Source of the DNA: DATKMS01 sp041497995
GTDB lineage: Bacteria > Desulfobacterota > Binatia > HRBIN30
Direction: 5' to 3'
DNA: 5,007 bases
Assembly (NCBI GenBank): GCA_041497995.1
Contig: JBGQHM010000464.1
Coordinates: 1 to 5,007 of the forward strand
Under the pieces are notes generated by a model, which saw only the letters and a program-made list of their open reading frames with translations, made no database searches and had not been told where the DNA came from. Positions 1-5,007 of this stretch are shown in pieces. Numbering within the stretch: the stretch's first letter is position 1; the number at the start of each line of letters is the position of its first letter. Position numbers and translations under genes: made by a program.

Positions 1-217
1 CGAGGGCGTGGCAGCGGGCACCGTCGCCACTCCGTCCACCAGACGTGAGCATCATGATCGCGGCCCCCGCCAGCGCCGGCCGGCGTTGGATCTGTTCAGC
101 GACGGCGAAGCCATCGACGTCCGGCATAGTGGCGTCGAGCAAGACTAGCGGATACGCCGCGTCCGCGGCTGCCGCGCGCTCCATCTCAGCCAAGGCGGCG
201 CGCCCGCCATCGACAGC
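1..217 (-). pseudogene. Receiver-domain remnant of gene C in a shifted frame, running off the left edge
   Basis: Read on the minus strand from 217, in a frame shifted relative to gene C, the translation begins AVDGGRAALAEMERAAA, then PLVLLDATMPDVDGF and AAIMMLTSGGRSGDGARC, and stays open to the left edge. This is REC from the alpha-2 region through beta-3, with the phospho-acceptor Asp at codon 136-134, to the beta-4 Thr/Ser. The first part of REC (beta-1 with the acidic pair, alpha-1, beta-2, about 30 residues) is absent, so it cannot fold as a normal receiver. It overlaps the end of the gene C frame by about 30 bases. The MLTSGG wording is usual in the first of two tandem RECs of BarA-like kinases. 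There is no credible independent start. Confidence 0.75.
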
Positions 218-729
218 CGCCGGCGATGAGGTCCAGCGTCAGGAAGCTCTGCCCCCGGAGCTCTTCGCGGCCGTAGCCGGTCAGTTCCTCGGCCGCACGG
301 TTGCCGTCGACCAAGGTGCCCTCGGCATCGTTAAGGTAGTATGCATCAGGCGCGTACTCGAACAGCAGCTTCAAGTACTCCTCGGAGTTGTGCACGGCGT
401 CTTCCATCTGCTTGCGCTCGGTGATGTCGTGGGAGTTGACGACCACACCGGCGACGGCCGGATCGTGCAGCAAGTTGGTCCCCGTGCTTTCGAAGTAGCG
501 CCACGAGCCGTCTTTGTGGCGGTACCGGAACTCCAGATGCGCGCTTTGTCCCGGCACCCGCATGCCGCGCGTGAAGACGTCCAGAACGTGCGAGGCGTCG
601 TCGGGATGTACCAGGCCAAACCCGTTGGTGCCGACGCGCTCCTCGAGCGTGTAGCCGAGGACGCGCCCGTACGAGGGGCTATCATACTTGATGGTGCCGT
701 CGGCATTCATCACGGTGATGAGGTCCGGA

Positions 730-795
730 GCGTTCTCGATGAGCGAGCGAAAATGTTGCTCGCTCTGGCGGCGCGCCTCCTCGGCGCGCTGGCGC
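730..795 (-). repeat. Imperfect direct repeat R2, copy at the PAS1/PAS2 linker of gene C
   Basis: Partner of 3684-3749 in the same phase, coding for RQRAEEARRQSEQHFRSLI. It supports a common origin of genes B and C. Confidence 0.75.
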
Positions 796-1181
796 GCGGT
801 CACGTCGCGGAAGAAGCCGCGCGTGGCGGTCACGGTGCCGTGGTCGCGCGCGCAGGTGATGGTTCCCTCGGCGGTCAGGACGGCACCGTGCGCGGTGACA
901 AATAGGACCTCGGTCGGTCCGACATCCTCGCCGGCCATGACGCGCCGCACGATCTCGCCGTAGCGCACGCGGCTGTCGGGATGCACGACCGTCCACATCG
1001 AGAGGCCCGCCACGTCGGTGGCATGATAGCCGAGCGCCTCCCGCCAGGAGCGGTTGACGAAGATCAGCGTACCATCCGGCGCGGCGCTGTAGATCAGGTC
1101 GTGGGCGTGCTCCACCGCCTCGCGATATTCCAGTAGCTCGCGGCTGTGCCGCACGATAGCGCGGCGATAGCGCGCGAACTC

Positions 1182-1631
1182 GTGAGTGACGTAGAGGATG
1201 ACGAGAAGAGCGATCAGCAGGCCCGCAGCGGGATAGCCCGCCACGAGGCCGATGCGCCCGGTGAGCGCGTAGGTGCTGGCCAGGATCGACAGGAGAGCGA
1301 TCCCGGCGGCAACGAGCTGCGGTCCGAGGCCCCAGGGTAGGACCGCCGACGCCGCCAGCGCGATCACCATGAGCACGATGTGCGTCGTCATCAGGTCCGC
1401 CCGCAGGACTCCCAGGTAGGCCGTCGTCACGCAGGTGGCCGTGACCCCGAGGAGGCCGATCAGTTCCGGGCGCGCGCGCGCCGCCGCGAAGCGCAGGCTC
1501 CACGCGAGCACCATGACCGTCGCCATGAGGGCCAACTTGATCAGGAGCATCCACCCCAAGATCCGCGGGTGCCCGTACGCGTCTTCTACCGTTGTGATCA
1601 AAACCGAGAAGAGGATGATCCAGACCGCTGC
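1182..1631 (-). other. Membrane sensor module of gene C, about six helices
   Basis: Codes for residues 28-177 of gene C. Hydrophobic stretches lie near 28-42, 52-72, 83-103, 110-127, 131-150 and 158-176. The landmarks VLRADLMTT and SAVLPWGLGPQLVAA line up with ILRHDMDT and SAALFPWGLWPQAVAA of gene B at matching positions, so the two modules are paralogous. Confidence 0.7.
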
Positions 1632-1708
1632 TCGCAAGCGCTGCAGAAACAGCTGCTGCTCGGCGTTGGTGAGGGCGCGGTCGTCGGGGAAGTCCGTCGT
1701 TCGCATCG

Positions 1709-1712
1709 TCAC
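1709..1712 (-). promoter_or_regulatory. 4-base stop/start overlap between genes B and C
   Basis: On the minus strand GTGA combines a GTG start for gene C (1712-1710) and the TGA stop of gene B (1711-1709). An alternative ATG start lies 6 bases on, at 1706-1704. No strong Shine-Dalgarno site is visible ahead of either (only GGGG at 1730-1727), which suggests that gene C depends on coupled translation from gene B. Confidence 0.6.
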
Positions 1713-4700
1713 GACGTCGTGGGAGGCCCCGCTGATGGCGGGGTGTCCCGCGCCGCCACCAACCGCGCTGATGGTACCAGGGCGGTGATCTGCTCGAACA
1801 GGTGGTCCGGCTGGATGGGCTTGGCGACGTAGCCGTCCATCCCCGACTGGAGGCAGCGCTCAGCATCGCCCTTCATGGCATGTGCGGTCATCGCAATGAT
1901 CGGGATGTGTGCTCCACCCGGTGCGGCCGCCTCACGCCGGCGAATTTCGGCGGTCGCCTCCAGGCCATCCATTCCTGGCATCTGCACGTCCATCAACACC
2001 AGATCGAAGAGGCCACGGTCGAGCGCCGTGAGGGCATCGTCGCCGGTCGCCGCCACGACGACCGTATGTCCGCGCTTCTCGAGCAGGCGCTTCGCGAGCC
2101 GCTGGTTGACGACGTTGTCTTCGGCCAGCAGGACGTGCAGGGTGCCAGCCCCGGCTCCCCCAACGCGCGCGGTGCTGCACGACGGCCGGGATGCGGCGGC
2201 GGCTTCCTCGGCACGGCCGAAGCGCGCCGTGAAGTAGAACGTACTGCCGTCGCCCGGTTGACTCTCAACCCAGATGCGGCCGCCCATCATGTGCGCCAGA
2301 CGCGCCGAGATCGCCAGGCCGAGGCCGGTGCCGGTGTGGCGGCGGCTGATGGATGAATCCGCTTGCTCGAATGCCGCGAAGATCCGCTCTTGCTGTGCGT
2401 GCGGGATGCCGATGCCGGTGTCGCGAACTGCGAAGCGCAATTCGAGTTCCGATTGCGGATCTGGAACGTCGGATCTCCGCTCTCCACCATCCGACATTGC
2501 CACGTCCACAGTCACCTCGCCCCGGTCGGTAAACTTGACGGCGTTGCCTACCAGATTGATGACGATCTGCCGCAGGCGACCCGGATCACCGACCAGCACT
2601 GGCGGCACGTCCGGCGCTACCCGGCAGTCGATCCGCAGGTCCTTCTCGCGCGCGCGCAGCGCGAGCGCCTTGAGGGCGGCGGCGAGACAGTCGTGTAGGG
2701 TGAAGTCGACCCGCTCGAAGTCGAGCTTGCCGGCCTCGATCTTGGAGAAATCCAGAATGTCGTTGATCACGCTGAGGAGCGCGTCGGCGGACGACTTGAC
2801 CATGTCGAGGTCCTCGCGCTGATCGGCGGAGAGCGGTGTATCCAATGCCAGCTCGGTCATACCGATGATGCCGTTCAGTGGCGTACGGATCTCGTGGCTC
2901 ATGTTGGCAAGGAACTCGCTCTTCGCGCGGTTGGCGACGTCGGCGGCCTCCTTGGCCTGCTGCAGCTCGAATTCGGCGTGCTTGCGCTGCGTGATGTCCT
3001 GCACCTGGGATACGAAGTACAACGGCTTGCCCGTCGGATCGCGCACCAGCGAAACACTGAGCTGCGCCCATACGATGTGGCCGCGCTTATGAAGGTAGCG
3101 CTTCTCGATCTGGTAGAAGCGTAACGTCCCGTCCAGCATGCGGCGCACCTGCGCGAGATCCGCCTCGAGGTCGTCGGGATGCGTAACGGCTTGGAATGAG
3201 CTGGTCAGCAGTTCGGCTTCGGAGTAGCCAAGAATCTCGCACAGTGAGCGGTTCACCTGTAGCCAATGGCCGTCGGTCGACACCAGCGCCATACCGATGG
3301 GGGCGTCGTCGAAGGCGCTGCGGAAGCGCGCCTCGGTCTCGCGGAGCGTGTCCTCGGCGTGGCGCCGTTCGGTGATGTCGCGCGAGTTGATGACAAAGCC
3401 CTGCACCGCCGGATCGTCGAGCAGGCTGTTCGCGCGCGCTTCAAGGAGGCGCCAGGTGCCGTCGCTGCGGCGCATGCGAAACTCCAGGGCCCGCGCTCCA
3501 GTGCCCGTGCGCTGCGCCGCCAGCATGAGCGCGTCAACGCACACGAGTCGGTCGTCGGGATGCACGTAGTCGAAGCTGGTACGGCCGACCACCTCGGCGA
3601 GTGTGAACCCGAACACCCGCTCGACCGAGGGGCTGATGTAGCGGATGGTGCCCTGTTGGTCGACGACCGTAATCATGTCGGTGGCGTTCTCGATGAGCGA
3701 ACGGAAGTGCTGCTCGCTCCGGCGCACTGCCTCCTCGGCGCGCCGGCGCTCGCTGATGTCACGGGTGACGCCGAGTATGTTGACGAACCCACCAGCCGCA
3801 TCCCGCAGCAGGGTGACCTTGACCTCGGTCCAGATCGTCGACCCATCCTTGCAGAAGTTCTCCAGCTCTAAGGTGCGCGCACGAGACGGGTCGCTCCCTG
3901 GCCGGCCTTCCTTGGCCAACTCCTCTGCAAGCACCTGCCCGGCCAGAGCGAGCGAGGCAGGCGGCAAGGTCTCCTCCAGCGAGAGCGCCACCGCTTCCTC
4001 CGGAGTGTAGCCGCGCGCCTGCAGCACCGACGGGCTCACGTAAGTGAAGCGCAGGTTGCGATCGAGCATCCAAATCACGTCCGAGGCATGCTCGGCGAGC
4101 AGACGGTAGCGTCGCTCGCTGTCCCGGAAGGCGGCGCTTTGAACGTGCAACGCCGTGTTGCCCGCGGCGACGGCCAGACGCGAGCGTTCGAGATCGTAGG
4201 CGATGTAGACCGAGACGGTGAACACCACGATGGCGGCAATCGCCGTGTGGTCAATGAGCGGGTCGAAGGCGCCGCTCACGGCACAGGCGTTCCACACGAT
4301 GGCCAATTCGGCGAGCGCTGCAGCGACGGCCTGCGGCCACAGCCCCCAGGGGAACAGGGCGGCGGAGAAGATGCTGTTGCCGATCATCAGCACCGGCACC
4401 GTGTCCATGTCGTGCCGCAAAATCCCGACGAGCGCCACAGTGAGGCACACGCTGGCTTCCGCCAGCAGACCCAAGCAGATGACGCGTCGCCAGGACGCGG
4501 GGGCGCGCAGCGCCCGCCACAACCCCACAACGACCGCCGCCTCCGCCAGCCGCGCCAGGTGCGCCGGCACATTCAACGGCTGGTCGCGCCAGAGGTCGCG
4601 CAACGTGAAGGCCGCCAGCGTGGCGATGACGACCCACATGGCGGCACGTAGGCGCGCGCTCAGCAGCCGCGTGCTGCTCTCGCATAGGTCCACGCCCGAC

Positions 4701-4723
4701 TCCTCAGAGCTCTTGGTCAGCAT
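1709..4723 (-). CDS. Membrane-bound PAS hybrid sensor histidine kinase, complete (gene B)
   Basis: A 1004-residue hybrid kinase that should autophosphorylate a His in response to a signal and pass the phosphoryl group to its own C-terminal receiver. Residues about 27-177 form some six hydrophobic helices with a FPWGLWPQ motif. Three PAS/PAC units follow at about 200-325, 334-452 and 460-580, ending in RDISERRRAEE, RDITERRHAED and QDITQRKHAEF. HisKA carries FLANMSHEIRTPLNG with phospho-acceptor His610 (codon 2896-2894). HATPase_c has the N box NLVGNAVKFT (about 722-731), G1 DTGIGIP (768-774), F box FAAFEQ and G2 GTGLGLA (798-804). A Gly/Ala linker leads to one REC (about 862-985) with LLAEDN, Asp912 in LVLMDVQMP (codon 1990-1988), Thr946 and Lys968. 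All catalytic residues are present, so it looks functional. There is no HPt and no LOV-type flavin motif, so the ligand is unknown. It acts at the inner membrane. Start chosen by the AGGAG site and overlap with gene A. Confidence 0.95.
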   Translation of the reverse strand: MLTKSSEESGVDLCESSTRLLSARLRAAMWVVIATLAAFTLRDLWRDQPLNVPAHLARLAEAAVVVGLWRALRAPASWRRVICLGLLAEASVCLTVALVGILRHDMDTVPVLMIGNSIFSAALFPWGLWPQAVAAALAELAIVWNACAVSGAFDPLIDHTAIAAIVVFTVSVYIAYDLERSRLAVAAGNTALHVQSAAFRDSERRYRLLAEHASDVIWMLDRNLRFTYVSPSVLQARGYTPEEAVALSLEETLPPASLALAGQVLAEELAKEGRPGSDPSRARTLELENFCKDGSTIWTEVKVTLLRDAAGGFVNILGVTRDISERRRAEEAVRRSEQHFRSLIENATDMITVVDQQGTIRYISPSVERVFGFTLAEVVGRTSFDYVHPDDRLVCVDALMLAAQRTGTGARALEFRMRRSDGTWRLLEARANSLLDDPAVQGFVINSRDITERRHAEDTLRETEARFRSAFDDAPIGMALVSTDGHWLQVNRSLCEILGYSEAELLTSSFQAVTHPDDLEADLAQVRRMLDGTLRFYQIEKRYLHKRGHIVWAQLSVSLVRDPTGKPLYFVSQVQDITQRKHAEFELQQAKEAADVANRAKSEFLANMSHEIRTPLNGIIGMTELALDTPLSADQREDLDMVKSSADALLSVINDILDFSKIEAGKLDFERVDFTLHDCLAAALKALALRAREKDLRIDCRVAPDVPPVLVGDPGRLRQIVINLVGNAVKFTDRGEVTVDVAMSDGGERRSDVPDPQSELELRFAVRDTGIGIPHAQQERIFAAFEQADSSISRRHTGTGLGLAISARLAHMMGGRIWVESQPGDGSTFYFTARFGRAEEAAAASRPSCSTARVGGAGAGTLHVLLAEDNVVNQRLAKRLLEKRGHTVVVAATGDDALTALDRGLFDLVLMDVQMPGMDGLEATAEIRRREAAAPGGAHIPIIAMTAHAMKGDAERCLQSGMDGYVAKPIQPDHLFEQITALVPSARLVAARDTPPSAGPPTTS
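1809..1909 (-). repeat. Imperfect direct repeat R1, copy in REC of gene B
   Basis: 101 bases that align without gaps to 4835-4935, with about 16 mismatches (about 84% identity by eye). It codes for the beta-4 to beta-5 part of REC (IPIIAMTAHAMKGD to KPIQ). Identity at the DNA level reflects shared ancestry or gene conversion between neighbouring kinase genes, not a mobile element. Confidence 0.8.
3684..3749 (-). repeat. Imperfect direct repeat R2, copy at the PAS1/PAS2 linker of gene B
   Basis: 66 bases matching 730-795 with about 10 differences and no gaps. It codes for the coiled linker and start of PAS2 (RRRAEEAVRRSEQHFRSLI). This linker-plus-PAS block is a likely unit of domain duplication. 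Confidence 0.75.
4193..4645 (-). other. Membrane sensor module of gene B, about six helices
   Basis: Codes for residues 27-177 of gene B. Hydrophobic stretches lie near 27-41, 57-72, 80-102, 110-126, 128-149 and 159-177, with short loops, so there is no large periplasmic domain. A landmark is ILRHDMDT in a loop, followed by SAALFPWGLWPQAVAA. The module is aligned in order and spacing with that of gene C. I do not recognise it as MASE1, MHYT or 7TMR; its signal is unknown. Confidence 0.7.
4717..4723 (-). promoter_or_regulatory. 7-base stop/start overlap between genes A and B (translational coupling)
   Basis: On the minus strand the sequence ATGCTGA holds the ATG of gene B (4723-4721) and the TGA of gene A (4719-4717). 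Such overlaps usually mean that both genes are on one mRNA and that ribosomes ending the first gene help start the second. Coupling is inferred; the overlap is read directly. Confidence 0.7.
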
Positions 4724-5007
4724 AGGTCGGCCGCTCCTGTCCCGGGCGCCGTCCCGGGGCGGCACAGCGATGCGTTCGGCGTGGTCTCCGCGCTGTCCGG
4801 CACGAGCGCGGCAATGACCGCGCACAGCCCGTCCGCCTGGATGGGCTTGGAGACATACGCGTCCATTCCTGCCTGCAGACAGCGCTCTTCATCGCCCTTC
4901 ATGGCGTGTGCGGTCATGGCGATGATCGGAATGTGGCGACGCGTCTCGCATCGCTCGGGAAGCGTATGTCGTACCACCAACGCTTCACGCTTCACGAGGT
5001 CCGCTTC
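4717..5007 (-). CDS. C-terminal receiver domain of an upstream hybrid kinase or response regulator (gene A, partial)
   Basis: The frame is open from the right edge, so the N-terminal part lies outside the window. The visible protein is about 96 residues. It shows the second half of a REC domain: the beta-4 segment IPIIAMTAHAMKGD, whose Thr is the conserved switch residue, then ERCLQAGMDAYVSKPIQ, whose Lys is the conserved beta-5 lysine, then the alpha-5 helix and a Pro/Ala/Thr-rich tail of about 30 residues. The phospho-acceptor Asp lies beyond the edge. The wording closely matches the REC end of the next gene, a type usual at the C-terminus of BarA-like hybrid kinases, so a hybrid kinase is the likeliest parent; a stand-alone response regulator is possible. 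The stretch before beta-4 is about 7 residues longer than in gene B. The TGA stop at 4719-4717 overlaps the start of gene B. Confidence 0.85.
   Translation of the reverse strand, partial: EADLVKREALVVRHTLPERCETRRHIPIIAMTAHAMKGDEERCLQAGMDAYVSKPIQADGLCAVIAALVPDSAETTPNASLCRPGTAPGTGAADLC
4734..4738 (-). promoter_or_regulatory. Shine-Dalgarno site for gene B
   Basis: AGGAG on the minus strand at 4738-4734, 10 bases before the ATG at 4723. It lies inside the end of gene A. It decides the start of gene B in favour of MLTKSSEESG and against the in-frame start 34 codons upstream, which would lie deep inside the receiver-domain coding sequence of gene A. Confidence 0.65.
4835..4935 (-). repeat. Imperfect direct repeat R1, copy in REC of gene A
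   Basis: Partner of the repeat at 1809-1909, in the same orientation and codon phase, about 3.0 kb away, one full gene length. Recombination between the two copies would remove gene B. Confidence 0.8.

Larger units (their letters stand above)
186..1712 (-). pseudogene. PAS hybrid sensor kinase cut off before its kinase domain (gene C, 5' part)
   Basis: A 508-codon frame. Residues 28-177 form about six hydrophobic helices with a LPWGLGPQ motif matching gene B. PAS1 spans about 195-306 (ends RDVTARQRAEE) and PAS2 about 316-434 (ends NSHDITERKQMED); PAS2 is roughly 55-60% identical to PAS2 of gene B by eye. A third PAS begins at about 443 (EEYLKLLFEYAPDAYYL, NRAAEELTGYGREELRG) and stops making sense after LTLDLIAGG at about residue 499. 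The last nine residues, rich in Arg and Trp, are out-of-frame REC sequence before the TGA at 188-186. There is no HisKA or HATPase_c, so the product cannot be a kinase. The normal family arrangement is membrane-PAS-kinase-REC, and REC sequence lies directly beyond the break in another frame, so an internal deletion with a frame change is the likeliest explanation. A sequencing or assembly error could give the same picture. Start is GTG 1712 or ATG 1706. Confidence 0.85.

Noticed and set aside
186..217. Programmed ribosomal frameshift joining PAS3 to REC in gene C
   Set aside because: No slippery heptamer or clear downstream structure is visible, and a shift would still give a protein lacking HisKA, HATPase_c and the REC start. 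A deletion explains all of this.
1..217. Stand-alone response regulator at the left edge
   Set aside because: The REC start with the acidic residues is missing, and there is no start codon with a ribosome site ahead of it. The sequence abuts the PAS3 fragment directly.
45..905. 286-codon plus-strand open frame
   Set aside because: Antisense to the PAS region of gene C and the REC remnant; low-complexity Ala/Val/Arg composition with no recognisable motif. Long antisense frames are expected at this GC content.
1713..1745. Promoter or terminator between genes B and C
   Set aside because: The genes overlap by 4 bases. The GC-rich GGGGCCTCCC segment is inside the end of gene B, and no stem followed by a T run is present.
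682..1866. 394-codon minus-strand open frame
   Set aside because: It lies over genes B and C in another frame, is extremely rich in Arg, Pro and Gly, and has no domain. Gene C in the overlapping frame has clear helices and PAS motifs, so this is a GC-driven shadow.
4088..4817. Plus-strand open frames of 187 and 199 codons opposite the membrane module of gene B
   Set aside because: They overlap each other in different frames, are antisense to a clear hydrophobic module, and show no domain or ribosome site.
4724..4825. Longer gene B start at 4825 (34 extra residues)
   Set aside because: The extra residues are Arg-rich and lie over the receiver end of gene A. The ATG at 4723 has AGGAG at suitable spacing and overlaps the gene A stop.

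Overview
The window is one stretch of tandem, minus-strand genes for membrane-bound hybrid sensor histidine kinases (two-component signalling). GC content is high, about two-thirds by eye, and the reading frames are packed with almost no intergenic space. Many PAS domains, hybrid kinases ending in receiver (REC) domains and several such genes in a row fit a signalling-rich, GC-rich Gram-negative-type bacterium, for example a deltaproteobacterial, Myxococcota, Binatota, Rokubacteria or Acidobacteria relative. This placement is inference from style; no taxonomic marker gene is present.

Layout in the direction of transcription, right to left. (1) 5007-4717: the C-terminal end of a first hybrid kinase or receiver protein (gene A), running off the right edge. 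(2) 4723-1709: a complete hybrid kinase of about 1004 residues (gene B) with a hydrophobic N-terminal module of about six helices, three PAS domains, HisKA, HATPase_c and one REC. All catalytic motifs are visible. (3) 1712-186: the first 508 codons of a third hybrid kinase (gene C) with a related membrane module, two full PAS domains and a truncated third. It runs into a stop just after an apparent deletion junction near 215-224. On the far side of the junction, in another frame, the middle of a REC domain continues to the left edge (217-1). Compared with gene B, the rest of the third PAS, the whole HisKA and HATPase_c, and the start of REC are missing, so gene C looks like a pseudogene or an assembly error.

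Genes A and B overlap by 7 bases (ATGCTGA) and B and C by 4 bases (GTGA), so they are probably one translationally coupled operon. Shared membrane modules, similar PAS2 domains and imperfect DNA repeats of about 84-85% identity indicate that the genes arose by duplication and domain shuffling. No HPt domain, DNA-binding output domain, RNA gene, mobile element, CRISPR array, promoter or terminator was found. The plus strand holds only shadow frames. No exotic new system is evident; the points most worth a second look are the kinase-less gene C and the shared, unnamed membrane module.
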